From Nitrospira sp. SG-bin2 (GTDB taxonomy: Bacteria; Nitrospirota; Nitrospiria; Nitrospirales; Nitrospiraceae), in the NCBI GenBank assembly GCA_002083405.1, contig LVWT01000028.1, positions 1 to 43,276 on the forward strand: DNA of 43,276 nucleotides, read 5' to 3'. The position numbers and the translations under genes are program-made. The notes under the pieces are model-generated. The model did not search any database. It saw nothing but the letters and a program-made list of their open reading frames with translations, and was not told where the DNA came from. Below, piece by piece: positions 23,678-32,237 of the stretch. The number at the start of each line of letters is the position of its first letter. Within the stretch, counting starts at the first letter, position 1.

Positions 23678-24772
23678 CTAACAACGGGATTCGATAGGTG
23701 TCAAGGTAACTGATTCCCGGCCTGCGGGAAGATCCCCGAGTTGTCCGCATGCGCCGAGTACGTCGCGTCCCCTGCTTTTACGGACGAATACGTCGATCCC
23801 GGCCTGGCGGAGGGTGGCTTGAAATCGGAGCACGTCGCGATCCGGCGGGCGATGGAAACGGCTTCCCGGAAATTCGTTGAACGGGATCAGATTCACTTTG
23901 CACTTCATGCCTCGAAGCAGAGTCGTCAAACGCTGGGCGTCCATAGGCCGATCATTGACATTCGCCAGCAGGACATACTCAAAGGTCAGCCGCCGGGTTG
24001 GCGCCAGAGGATACCGGCGACAGGCCGCCAGTAATGATTTAAGTGATGAGATTTCGCTGGCGGCGGGCATGATCTCCCGGCGCAGTTCTTCCGTGGTGGC
24101 ATTGAGGGAGATGGCCAGATTGACGCCGAGGGCCGCGACTCGTTTCAAGCGGGACGCGAGGCCTGCCGTCGATACGACGATCCGTCTGGGCGACCATGCG
24201 AGGCCCCACGACGTATCCGTCAAGCAGGTAATGGCTGCTTCAAGCGCATCCACATTGGACAAGGGCTCTCCCATTCCCATGAAGACCAGGTTGGTGATTC
24301 GCTCGCCGGCTTTGAGCCGGTCCTGGGCGGTCAGGACTTGGTCGACGATTTCATGGGCTTTGAGATTGCGCTTGAGACCCATGGTACCGGTCAGGCAGAA
24401 GCCGCAGTCCAACATGCAGCCGACTTGGGTGGAGACACACAGTGTCAGCCGATCGTCGTCGGGGATGAGTACGGCTTCGATCATCAATCCGTCGTCGAGC
24501 GTCAGCAGCAGTTTTCTCGTGCCGTCTTGAGACGGCAACACGGTACAGTGGGACGCGCGCCCGACGATCGCGATCTCGGCCAATGCCGATCGATCGCGGG
24601 AAGGCAGGTCGGTCAGCTGGGCGATGGCGCGTGCGCGCCGGCGATACAGCCAGCGGAGGATTTGTCCGGCCCGATAATTCGGCCAGCCCCGTGCGCGGAC
24701 GAACTTCACCATCTGCGGTTCGGTGAGGGCCAATAAGTTGGTTGGAACGGGCAGCGTCGGCATCAAGAGCAT
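23678..24772 (-). CDS. rlmN: Dual-specificity rRNA/tRNA adenine-C2 methyltransferase RlmN
   Basis: RlmN is a radical-SAM enzyme that makes 2-methyladenosine in 23S rRNA (A2503) and tRNA (A37). The protein of 364 residues has the cluster motif CMLDCGFC (Cys119, Cys123, Cys126), FMGMGEPLSN for SAM binding, and the C-terminal acceptor Cys in DVLGACGQL. The motif with VRKSRGRD also fits. Several ATG codons at the start are possible (24772 or three codons later). Confidence 0.96.
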   Translation of the reverse strand: MLLMPTLPVPTNLLALTEPQMVKFVRARGWPNYRAGQILRWLYRRRARAIAQLTDLPSRDRSALAEIAIVGRASHCTVLPSQDGTRKLLLTLDDGLMIEAVLIPDDDRLTLCVSTQVGCMLDCGFCLTGTMGLKRNLKAHEIVDQVLTAQDRLKAGERITNLVFMGMGEPLSNVDALEAAITCLTDTSWGLAWSPRRIVVSTAGLASRLKRVAALGVNLAISLNATTEELRREIMPAASEISSLKSLLAACRRYPLAPTRRLTFEYVLLANVNDRPMDAQRLTTLLRGMKCKVNLIPFNEFPGSRFHRPPDRDVLRFQATLRQAGIDVFVRKSRGRDVLGACGQLGDLPAGRESVTLTPIESRC

Positions 24773-24886
24773 TCCGGATCTCGTTGTGTGACGAAGAGCC
24801 TACCATAAGTGAGAATGAACCGACACCATAGGAGCGCCGAGTCATGAGGCGGTTGTAAAACTTCTTCCATTGCGGCTCATGCTGTA

Positions 24887-24892
24887 TATAAT
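24887..24892 (+). promoter_or_regulatory. -10 box of the TPR transglycosylase, leaderless geometry
   Basis: A perfect TATAAT (24887-24892) lies eight bases before the ATG at 24901, the same distance as at the lipoprotein gene. No good -35 box is at the usual spacing. No ribosome site lies between the box and the ATG. Confidence 0.5.
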
Positions 24893-24900
24893 GAACGGCG

Positions 24901-27225
24901 ATGAAAAGACCGACCCTCAGCCCTCGATCTGCTGCAAGCCTTGGCCGGAGCTTTGTGCCGGTTTCGCTGGCCGTGTGTCTCATCGTCGCCGGCTGGTTTT
25001 TTCTTTATGACGCACAGTCTGCCCCGGTTACGGATTCGGAAAAACTTCAAGCAGATGCTTGTGGGTCGGCTGAGGAGTGTTTCACCGCCGCTGCATGGCC
25101 AAAAGAGCGGTTCGGCCATGCGCTGACGAAAGATCAGGTCGCTACGCTGAAACTGGAGCGGCTTCGACGAGTGATGGAGCAATTCCCGGCTTCGCCTTGG
25201 GCCAAGCGGGCAGGATTGTTGTCGGGAGTGATGCTGATTCAGCGGAGTCCAAGCGAAGCGCTCACCTATCTCCGTTCGGCCCAACAAGACTTTTCAGTGC
25301 TCGATGATTACATCCGGTTCTGGATCGGTGAAGCATTGCTCCATCTGGGGGAGGCGAGAGAGGCGGCCAGGACATTCGAATCAGTGCCGCAATCAGTCCC
25401 CGATTCAAACCTGCTTGATCAGGTCGCCCTCCGTGCGGGAGAAGCCTGGTATCAAGCCTCCAGTTGTCCCGAAGCGCTGGCATGGCTTACCAAGGCCGTC
25501 GGTATCAACGACAAAGAGCCGCGGGTGCCCCAGGCGTGGCTGCGGCTGGCCGATTGTTATCGTCGAGCCAATCAGCCGGTTGAGGCCAGGGAGGCGCTCA
25601 AAAAATTATGGATGAAGTTTCCGCAGACGAAGGAAGCCAAGGAGGCGGGAGCTCTGCTTGCGACCAATATCGGTGGTGAGTCCTGGACCCCTCAGCCTGA
25701 TGACTTCTATACCAGGGCTCAGGCCTTTCTGGGACAGGCTCTGCATGCGGAAGCGATCGACGAACTCAAAAAGTTTCTTGCAAAAGACCCGTCTTCTTCA
25801 CGCCGTGGGGACGCCAAGCTGAAATTGGGCATCGCACAAGTCAGATTGAAACTCTATGACCAAGCGCGCGAGACCTTTCAGGAACTCGCTGGAGCTCAGA
25901 TGGTTCAGTCCGATGAGGCCGTGGTCTGGTTGGCTCGTGTGTATCTCCGACAGGGAATGGGTGAGAAACTGTTGGAGTTGAGCCGCGGATTGCCCAAGCG
26001 GTCCTTGTCTCCCGAACAAAAAGGGCAGATCACGTTATTTGCCGGAATTTGGCTGGAAGATCAGGCCCAGTTTGATGAGGCCATTGCGAAGTACAGGCAT
26101 GTCGTCAAATCGGGAGAGCCGGCATCTCAGCGGGCCGAAGCCCACTGGCGCGAAGGGTGGGTGTTGTATCGAACGGGTCGCTACCAGGATGCGATTGCCG
26201 TGTGGCAACCAATCGTTGATCAGCGAGACGGCGAATGGGAACCGCAAGCGCTCTATTGGATCGCGAGGTCTCAAGGTCATGCCAAAGAGTCCAAATCGAA
26301 AGAAACCTTCCATCTCCTCTGCAAGCGCTATCCTCTGACATACTATTGTCAATTGGCGCAGGGGAGGACCGACGTCCCCGCCGTGGCGCCCGTAGATCAG
26401 GAAAAGACTCCGAGGGATTCTTCGGCTACGGCCGTTGCGGGGTCACTTGCAACGGATTCGGCTCAGGGGCCCGTGCAGCATAGCAATGGCCGGGCGGAAA
26501 TCGAACAACAGCCGACCTATCGGCGGGCGATTGAACTCAGAACGCTGGGTCTTGAGCAGGATGCCGCGAGAGAACTCGCCGTGCTGACAGACCACTACAG
26601 CCGAGATTCCAACGTGTTGGCGGCGCTGCCTGTGATGTTGAATGAAGCCGGGGCTTACCATCATGCGCTGCGCCTTGTGCGGGCTCGATTTCGAGACCGT
26701 CTGGAGCGAACCGGGGGGGCTGTGGCGGACGATTTGTGGAATGTCGCCTATCCGACGGGATTGATTCACACGATCAAAACACAGGGAGTCAACGGGGTGG
26801 ACCCGTTTCTCATTGCGGCGATCATCAGGGAGGAAAGCCAATACGATTGGCGCGCAGTGTCCCGTGTCGGAGCCATCGGTCTCATGCAGATCATGCCTGC
26901 AACGGCCAATGCGGTGGCTCAGCGGCATCGTCTTCCCGGCGTGATGCGGGAGGATTTGTTCGATCAGGATACGAACATTCAGATCGGAGTTCGGTATGTG
27001 GAGCAGTTGCTTGCGCAGTTTTCCGGCAACGTGGCGCAGACCATCGCGGCGTACAATGCGGGTCCGATCGCTGTCGAGGGTTGGGCGGCGACCTATCGAG
27101 GCCGGAGCGAAGACGAATTCGTCGAGTTGATTCCGTTCCTCGAAACCAGGCAATATGTGAAGCGCGTCCTCCGCAGCTACAAGGAATATCTCCGCCTCGC
27201 CGGTGCCGCAAAGTCTGTTTCTTGA
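24901..27225 (+). CDS. Large lytic transglycosylase with helical/TPR superhelix
   Basis: The protein has 774 residues: an N-terminal membrane anchor or signal (about 17-40), a long helical repeat region (TPR/Slt70-like, about 60-560) and a C-terminal SLT domain (about 625-765). The domain has IIREESQYDWRAVS (catalytic Glu), GAIGLMQIMP, IAAYNAG and ETRQYVKRVLRSYKEY. It resembles soluble lytic transglycosylase Slt, which cleaves peptidoglycan glycan strands with release of 1,6-anhydro ends in the periplasm. The stop codon lies inside the -35 box of the next promoter. Confidence 0.92.
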   Translation: MKRPTLSPRSAASLGRSFVPVSLAVCLIVAGWFFLYDAQSAPVTDSEKLQADACGSAEECFTAAAWPKERFGHALTKDQVATLKLERLRRVMEQFPASPWAKRAGLLSGVMLIQRSPSEALTYLRSAQQDFSVLDDYIRFWIGEALLHLGEAREAARTFESVPQSVPDSNLLDQVALRAGEAWYQASSCPEALAWLTKAVGINDKEPRVPQAWLRLADCYRRANQPVEAREALKKLWMKFPQTKEAKEAGALLATNIGGESWTPQPDDFYTRAQAFLGQALHAEAIDELKKFLAKDPSSSRRGDAKLKLGIAQVRLKLYDQARETFQELAGAQMVQSDEAVVWLARVYLRQGMGEKLLELSRGLPKRSLSPEQKGQITLFAGIWLEDQAQFDEAIAKYRHVVKSGEPASQRAEAHWREGWVLYRTGRYQDAIAVWQPIVDQRDGEWEPQALYWIARSQGHAKESKSKETFHLLCKRYPLTYYCQLAQGRTDVPAVAPVDQEKTPRDSSATAVAGSLATDSAQGPVQHSNGRAEIEQQPTYRRAIELRTLGLEQDAARELAVLTDHYSRDSNVLAALPVMLNEAGAYHHALRLVRARFRDRLERTGGAVADDLWNVAYPTGLIHTIKTQGVNGVDPFLIAAIIREESQYDWRAVSRVGAIGLMQIMPATANAVAQRHRLPGVMREDLFDQDTNIQIGVRYVEQLLAQFSGNVAQTIAAYNAGPIAVEGWAATYRGRSEDEFVELIPFLETRQYVKRVLRSYKEYLRLAGAAKSVS

Positions 27226-27251
27226 CAAGATTTCGCAAAGTTTTTTATAGT
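27222..27251 (+). promoter_or_regulatory. Strong sigma70-type promoter of zapB-zapA
   Basis: A perfect TTGACA (27222-27227), an 18-bp spacer and TATAGT (27246-27251). The TGA stop of the upstream transglycosylase is contained in the -35 hexamer. A start near 27258 gives a leader of about 34 bases. Confidence 0.7.
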
Positions 27252-27291
27252 GCGGCTCGAATTATGAGAAGAGAGGGCACACAGGACCGCT

Positions 27292-27546
27292 ATGGCGTTA
27301 GATCGGTTGGATGCGCTTGAAGCTCGGATCAAAGACCTGGTGAAGTTAGTCCAGGAACTGAAGCGGAAAAATGCGTCGTTGGAAGATGAAGTCAAGGCAG
27401 CCCGCCAGCGGCTTGCCTCGCAGGATGATGTGAATCGCCGGTGGGAAAAAGAACGAATCGATATCAGATCGAGAATCGAGCGGGTCATGAGCGAGATTGA
27501 ATTGCTGGAATGTGCGGACGATGCCAAGGAGGTGGCCCTTGACTAA
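27292..27546 (+). CDS. zapB: ZapB-like coiled-coil cell division protein
   Basis: The protein of 84 residues is almost entirely a coiled coil (LDRLDALEARIKDLVKLV, then repeated Leu/charged heptads). ZapB-type proteins link the FtsZ ring to the nucleoid through ZapA. Sequence alone would only support a generic coiled coil. The assignment rests on size and on overlap with zapA by eight bases. Confidence 0.8.
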   Translation: MALDRLDALEARIKDLVKLVQELKRKNASLEDEVKAARQRLASQDDVNRRWEKERIDIRSRIERVMSEIELLECADDAKEVALD

Positions 27547-27835
27547 GACGATCGATGTTGAGATCTATGGCCAGCGGTATGCGATTCGCGGTGTTGCCGA
27601 CGATGCATATATTCGGCGGCTCGCTCATTTCGTTGATGATCACATGAAGCATCTTGCTGAAGGCATGAAGACCGCTACCCCCTCGAAGTTAGCCGTGTTG
27701 ACGGCCATTAATCTTGCCCATCAGTTCTTCGAGTCAGAAAAGAAGCGGGCTCAGGGAGAGGCGGATGTCGATCGGCGGATGGATACATTGATGGAATCCA
27801 TTGAAGAGCAGATGCCGACGTCGCTCTTTCGGTAA
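27539..27835 (+). CDS. zapA: Cell division protein ZapA
   Basis: ZapA is a small dimeric or tetrameric protein that bundles FtsZ filaments at the division site. The protein of 98 residues begins LTKTIDVEIYGQRYAIRG, the ZapA beta domain, and has AYIRRLAHFVDDHM and LAVLTAINLAHQFFE before the coiled coil. The TTG at 27539 is the start: AGGAGG lies seven bases upstream, and an upstream ATG in the same frame would only duplicate the zapB tail. It overlaps zapB by eight bases. Confidence 0.92.
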   Translation: MTKTIDVEIYGQRYAIRGVADDAYIRRLAHFVDDHMKHLAEGMKTATPSKLAVLTAINLAHQFFESEKKRAQGEADVDRRMDTLMESIEEQMPTSLFR

Positions 27836-28392
27836 ATCTCCCAGGTTCGTCTCCTCTCCACTCCTTATCAGGAGCAAGTTTCGCCTTGCTTTCATAGAAG
27901 CCCTTTGTTATCGTGGGTCTACAATCCGTGATCGTGTGCGTGCGGTGTTGTAACGGACAAGCGGGGGATTGAGAACAGATTCTCAGAGCAGCTGACTCGA
28001 CTGGAAACGAACGTTGTGAAAGCGATAGAGAACGGTGTCATGTCCCTGTACGATGCGGTAATCCGGTGGATTCTCACTAGGGTGGTCATACCCAGACGGC
28101 AATTTTTGGCAGATTTTTTGCGACAAGATGTGGATGTGAATGACAGAGGGTGGTCGCATGCCGTTCATGGTGGGTGTCAACAGATGGTTCTTGTTTCTCA
28201 CACCGATCCTTTTCGGCGGCTTGGATCTCGACAAGGGATCCTGCGGTCAAGGGGGAGGCAGAGTGGCAGGAATCTGACGGATGTCGTACTAGCGGGCAGA
28301 CGATCTCGCGCGTTTCTCGACTGAACTGTCAGCAATCTCCTGGGCGGTATTCTCCCTCCATTCCTGTCTGTTAGAAGCACCCCGCTCAATCT
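27836..28392 (+). ncRNA. Gene-poor zapA-rny gap, candidate structured RNA (possible 6S RNA locus)
   Basis: This 557-bp stretch has no recognisable protein gene. It holds a perfect hairpin TGAGAA-CAGA-TTCTCA (27970-27985), a second hairpin GGGT/ACCC (28080-28093) followed by T-rich runs, and possible promoter boxes (TTGCTT at 27886 with TATCGT at 27909, or TACAAT at 27920). In many bacteria 6S RNA lies directly downstream of zapA. I could not trace a convincing 6S fold by eye, so this rests on position and local structure. Confidence 0.25.
28140..28277 (+). CDS. Possible 45-residue membrane microprotein (doubtful)
   Basis: A short frame begins MTEGGRMPFMVGVNRWF and has one hydrophobic segment (FMVGVNRWFLFLTPILFGG), ending VAGI. 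AGAGGGTGG lies inside the frame before a second ATG at 28158. It may be a small membrane protein or a chance frame inside the zapA-rny non-coding region. No family is recognised. Confidence 0.2.
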   Translation: MTEGGRMPFMVGVNRWFLFLTPILFGGLDLDKGSCGQGGGRVAGI

Positions 28393-30027
28393 GTGTACAC
28401 GTACTACGTGCAACCGGGCAGCCTGGATACCTGGTTTGCCAAGAAGGGGGTGACTCCCATTTCTACTTCAATCGTTCTCTACATCGTCTGTGCAATCGCC
28501 GGAGCCCTTGTGGGGGTTGTGGTATTTGAATTGGTGCGTCGCAACATGGCCGGGGCGAAACGGGCTGAGATGGAAGAGCAGGCCAAGCAGGTCGTGCACA
28601 ATGCCCAGCGCGAAGCCGAAAATGTGCTGAAAGAGGCCAGGCTGGAAGCTAAGGATCTCGTATTTCAGGCAAAATCAGAGATCGAGAAAGAGCAAAAGGC
28701 GAAGCTTGTCGAGCTCGCAGCCGCCGAGAAACGTTTTCTCCAGAAGGAAGAGGGATTTGATCGCAAGCTGGCCGCGCTGGACAAGCGGGAGAGCGAGTCG
28801 CAGAAACGCGATCAGGAGTTCGCGAAGCGTGAGGAGCGGCTTAACGCCAAAGAAACAGCTTGTGCCAAGGCTGAACGTGAGCATCGTGAAGCATTAGAGC
28901 GCGTGGCCGGTATGACGGCCGAAGAAGCCAGAAAACAGCTGATCGTCGAAATGGAGTCGCAGGCTCGGCTTGATGCCGCCGGCATCGCCAAGCGGACGAT
29001 CGAAGAGGCGCGTGAAAATGCCGAGCGGGAAGCACGTGAAATCATCACCAGCTCCATTCAGCGGGTGGTGCGCGACTACGTGTCGGAATCCACGATTTCG
29101 GTGGTCCAGATTCCAAACGACGCTATGAAGGGCCGGATCATCGGCCGGGAAGGGCGAAATATCCGCGCGATCGAGGCTGCCACAGGGATTGATTTGATCA
29201 TCGATGAGACGCCGGAGGCCGTGATCATTTCGGGGTTCGATCCCTTGCGGCGCGAAATCGCCAAAGTGTCGCTTGAGCGGTTGATGCACGATGGCCGTAT
29301 TCATCCCACCCGCATCGAAGAGATTGTGGAAAAGGTAAAGGTCGATATCGACAAGCTGATGTATGAAGAGGCCGAAAAAATCATCTTCGAATTGGGGCTT
29401 GCGGATTTTCATCCTGAGTTGATCAAAGTGCTGGGGCGGCTCAAGTATCGGACGAGCTACGGACAGAACAATCTGTACCATGCGCGGGAAGCGTCGTATA
29501 TTTGCGGCATCATGGCGTCGGAGTTGGGACTCGACGTCAAGTTGGCGCGGCGCGGTGCCTTGCTTCATGACATCGGCAAAGCGGTCAGCCATGAAGAAGA
29601 GGGGCCGCACGCCATGCTGGGGGCCGAGATCGCCAAAAAATACGGAGAATCTCCCAAGATCGTGAACGCGATTGCCGCGCACCATGAACAGGTGGAGCCG
29701 CTGTGTCCGGAGAGCGTACTGGTAGCTGCGGCTGAGGCACTCTCGGCTGCCCGGCCGGGAGCCAGGCGAGAAGCGCTGGAGTCTTATGTGAAACGGTTGG
29801 AAAAGCTCGAGTCCTTAGCCACGGGACTAAAGGGAGTGCAAAAGGCTTATGCCATCCAGGCAGGGCGTGAAATCCGTGTGATTGTACGACAGGAAGATAT
29901 CACCGATGCCGAATCGTTCCAGCTTTCGCGCGAGTTGGCGAAGAAAATCGAGCAGGAACTGACTTATCCGGGGCAAATCAAAGTGACTGTTATTCGGGAG
30001 AGCCGGTACGTGGAATACGCCCGATGA
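28393..30027 (+). CDS. rny: Ribonuclease Y
   Basis: RNase Y is a membrane-anchored endonuclease that starts mRNA decay. The protein of 544 residues has an N-terminal membrane helix (about 24-45) and a long charged coiled coil (about 55-220). A KH domain follows with GREGRNIRAIEAATGID. An HD domain has HDIGKAVSHEEEGPHA and IAAHHEQVEP. The C terminus is the usual IKVTVIRE. The GTG at 28393 is the only start that keeps the short lead before the membrane helix, some 20 residues longer than in Bacillus. It overlaps the YmdB-type gene by four bases. Confidence 0.95.
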   Translation: MYTYYVQPGSLDTWFAKKGVTPISTSIVLYIVCAIAGALVGVVVFELVRRNMAGAKRAEMEEQAKQVVHNAQREAENVLKEARLEAKDLVFQAKSEIEKEQKAKLVELAAAEKRFLQKEEGFDRKLAALDKRESESQKRDQEFAKREERLNAKETACAKAEREHREALERVAGMTAEEARKQLIVEMESQARLDAAGIAKRTIEEARENAEREAREIITSSIQRVVRDYVSESTISVVQIPNDAMKGRIIGREGRNIRAIEAATGIDLIIDETPEAVIISGFDPLRREIAKVSLERLMHDGRIHPTRIEEIVEKVKVDIDKLMYEEAEKIIFELGLADFHPELIKVLGRLKYRTSYGQNNLYHAREASYICGIMASELGLDVKLARRGALLHDIGKAVSHEEEGPHAMLGAEIAKKYGESPKIVNAIAAHHEQVEPLCPESVLVAAAEALSAARPGARREALESYVKRLEKLESLATGLKGVQKAYAIQAGREIRVIVRQEDITDAESFQLSRELAKKIEQELTYPGQIKVTVIRESRYVEYAR

Positions 30028-30803
30028 AGGTGTTGTGTATCGGCGATATCATGGGCGAACCGGGGCGGCGCGCCGTCGCCCGTGCGGTACCGCGCCTTGT
30101 TGCGCAGCGCCAAATCGATGCCGTGATCGGAAACGGAGAGAATGTCGCAGGCGGGTTCGGCATTACGCCGGAATTGGCCGAAGAGTTGTTTGAATTGGGC
30201 CTCTCGGTCATCACCACAGGCAATCATGCCTGGGATAAGAAGGAAGTGCTCGATTATTTCCCGCGCGAATCCCGTCTGCTGCGCCCTTCGAACTATCCGC
30301 CCGGGGTGCCCGGCAAAGGCAGTGTGGTCATCGAAACTGCCGGCGGGGAACGGCTGGCGGTGCTTCAGCTGATGGGACGGGCCTATATGCCGACGATCGA
30401 TTGCCCGTTTCAAACGGCCAAACGTGAATTGTCGAGATTGAAACAGGAAACATCGGCGATAATTGTTGATATGCACGCAGAAGCCACGTCTGAAAAAATG
30501 GCCATGGGCCACTATTTGGACGGTGAAGTCACGGCAGTGGTCGGCACACATACCCATGTGCAAACAGCCGACGATCAAATTCTCCCCAAGGGGACGGCCT
30601 ACATTACCGATATCGGGATGACCGGTCCGCTGCATTCGGTGATTGGAGTGAAAAAGGAACTGGCGATCGAAAAATTTCTGACCGGCATGCCGCGACGCTT
30701 TGAAGTCGCATCAGGCCCGTCGGTGTTCTGTGCGGTGCTGGTGGAGCTTGACGCGCGTTTGGGGAAGGCCATCGCCTTTGAGCGGATCCGCATGATCGAT
30801 TGA
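30024..30803 (+). CDS. ymdB: YmdB-type (TIGR00282) metallophosphoesterase
   Basis: The protein of 259 residues keeps the dinuclear metal ligands of Bacillus YmdB: Asp8 in GDIMGEPG, Glu39 and Asn40 in GNGENVAGG, Asn67 and His68 in TTGNHAW, His151 in DMHAEATSEK, and His176 and His178 in VGTHTHVQTAD. The Bacillus protein is a 2',3'-cyclic nucleotide phosphodiesterase that affects biofilm and sporulation choices. The start overlaps rny by four bases, a pairing also seen in Firmicutes, suggesting a joint role in RNA turnover. Confidence 0.93.
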   Translation: MKVLCIGDIMGEPGRRAVARAVPRLVAQRQIDAVIGNGENVAGGFGITPELAEELFELGLSVITTGNHAWDKKEVLDYFPRESRLLRPSNYPPGVPGKGSVVIETAGGERLAVLQLMGRAYMPTIDCPFQTAKRELSRLKQETSAIIVDMHAEATSEKMAMGHYLDGEVTAVVGTHTHVQTADDQILPKGTAYITDIGMTGPLHSVIGVKKELAIEKFLTGMPRRFEVASGPSVFCAVLVELDARLGKAIAFERIRMID

Positions 30804-32212
30804 AGGAGGACGTCACGAGTCGCACTCGCTCCTTCCCATCGCCCGGTGATTCCCCGTCGAGGCGTGTTTTCACGGTATCGGAACTGACAGGTCTGGTTCG
30901 AGCATCTCTCGAAGCCGATTTTTCAGAGGTATGGCTCGAGGGAGAAATTTCCAATCTTCGCGCGCCCGGGTCCGGGCATCTCTACTGTACGCTCAAAGAC
31001 GATTCCAGCCAGATGCGAGCCGTCATCTTCCGGTCGACCGCGCTTCGATTGCGGTTCGGTTTGGAGGATGGGCTGCATGTCGTTGCGCGGGGACGCGTCA
31101 CCGTATATGAACCGCGCGGGGAGTATCAGGTCGTTCTTGAGTATGTCGAACCGAAGGGGCGCGGCGCGCAGCAGGTGGCGTTTGAGCAACTCAAGACTCG
31201 CCTGGCTGCGGAGGGGCTTTTCGATCTGGATCGAAAAAGGCCCTTGCCGGTGTTTCCTCGAACTGTCGGTATCGTGACGTCGCTGTCGGGGGCGGCCGTT
31301 AGAGATATGATGACGGTGCTGCATCGCCGGTGTCCTGTTCTCCGCATCATCATCGCTCCTGTGTCGGTACAGGGAGAGGACTCTGCAGAGCAGATTACCT
31401 CCGCCATTCGATCATTGAATGCATTAGGCCGTGTCGATGTCATGATTGTGGGGCGGGGCGGCGGCTCATCGGAAGATCTCTGGAGCTTCAACGATGAGCG
31501 GGTCGTGCGTGCAATTGCAGCATCGCCCATTCCGGTCGTATCGGCAGTGGGTCATGAAACGGATGTCACGCTCGCCGATTTTGTCGCGGACCTGCGGTCG
31601 CCGACGCCCTCGGCCGCCGCAGAGGCTGTCGCTCCGGTGTTGAGTGAGGTTGTCGATCGCCTCGGTGAACTGACGGCTCGCTCCCGGCTGGCGATGAGCC
31701 GCCGTTGCGAAGCCGATCGGCAACAGCTCGATCTCATTGTCACCCGCATCGCGAACGTTCGGTATCGCGTGTTGGAGGATATTCAGCAGGTCGACGGAGC
31801 GGTTGCTCACATGCGCCGGGCCGTGCAGGGTCTTCTGAGGCAGAGATGGGACAAGGCGCACTCGTTCAAACACGAATTGATCGGAAACAGCCCGGATGCG
31901 CAGGTGCGTCAGGGGCTAACCCTGGTACCTCAGTTAGGCTCGCGTCTTGTACAAGTGATGCGATACGGACTAAACCGCAGGACGCAATCGGCGCAGGCCT
32001 GTCTCGTAAACTTGCATACGCTGAGCCCGCTGGGGATCCTTGACCGCGGGTATAGCATTCTAGAGTCGGTGTCGTCCCATCGCGTGATCCGGGATGCCTG
32101 CGAAGTCGCGGTGGGGCAAGAGGTGTTGGCCCGGCTTGCAAAAGGACAACTGCGCTGCGTGGTGGCGAACGTGATGCCCGATGGTTCCAAAGCCGGGTCC
32201 GCCCCGCTATAA
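30800..32212 (+). CDS. xseA: Exodeoxyribonuclease VII large subunit
   Basis: XseA with XseB degrades single-stranded DNA from both ends. The protein of 470 residues has an N-terminal OB-fold (TVSELTGLVRASLEADFSEVWLEGEIS), the catalytic region with GRGGGSSEDLWSFNDE and AVGHETDVTLADFVAD, and the C-terminal helical region that binds XseB. The TTG at 30800 overlaps the previous stop by four bases. A strong AAGGAGGA lies just after this codon, but no usual start codon follows it in frame, so the true start is uncertain. Confidence 0.94.
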   Translation: MKEDVTSRTRSFPSPGDSPSRRVFTVSELTGLVRASLEADFSEVWLEGEISNLRAPGSGHLYCTLKDDSSQMRAVIFRSTALRLRFGLEDGLHVVARGRVTVYEPRGEYQVVLEYVEPKGRGAQQVAFEQLKTRLAAEGLFDLDRKRPLPVFPRTVGIVTSLSGAAVRDMMTVLHRRCPVLRIIIAPVSVQGEDSAEQITSAIRSLNALGRVDVMIVGRGGGSSEDLWSFNDERVVRAIAASPIPVVSAVGHETDVTLADFVADLRSPTPSAAAEAVAPVLSEVVDRLGELTARSRLAMSRRCEADRQQLDLIVTRIANVRYRVLEDIQQVDGAVAHMRRAVQGLLRQRWDKAHSFKHELIGNSPDAQVRQGLTLVPQLGSRLVQVMRYGLNRRTQSAQACLVNLHTLSPLGILDRGYSILESVSSHRVIRDACEVAVGQEVLARLAKGQLRCVVANVMPDGSKAGSAPL

Positions 32213-32213
32213 T
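32208..32213 (+). promoter_or_regulatory. Possible -10 box at the xseA stop codon
   Basis: A perfect TATAAT spans 32208-32213, and the TAA stop of xseA lies inside it. No strong -35 box is seen at 17-18 bp. It could give xseB and tlyA extra transcription, with a start near 32220. Confidence 0.3.
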
Positions 32214-32237
32214 GACCCATTTGTCGATGAAGAGGAG

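Noticed and set aside
26443..27228. 261-codon minus-strand frame
   Set aside because: Antisense to the SLT domain of the large transglycosylase; shadow.
28140..28277. Confident microprotein call in the zapA-rny gap
   Set aside because: Listed only as doubtful. The hydrophobic segment is suggestive, but there is no family match and the region may be RNA.
28894..29685. 263-codon open frame on the minus strand
   Set aside because: It lies wholly inside rny in antisense, its protein shows no domain, and rny is beyond doubt. High GC makes such frames common.
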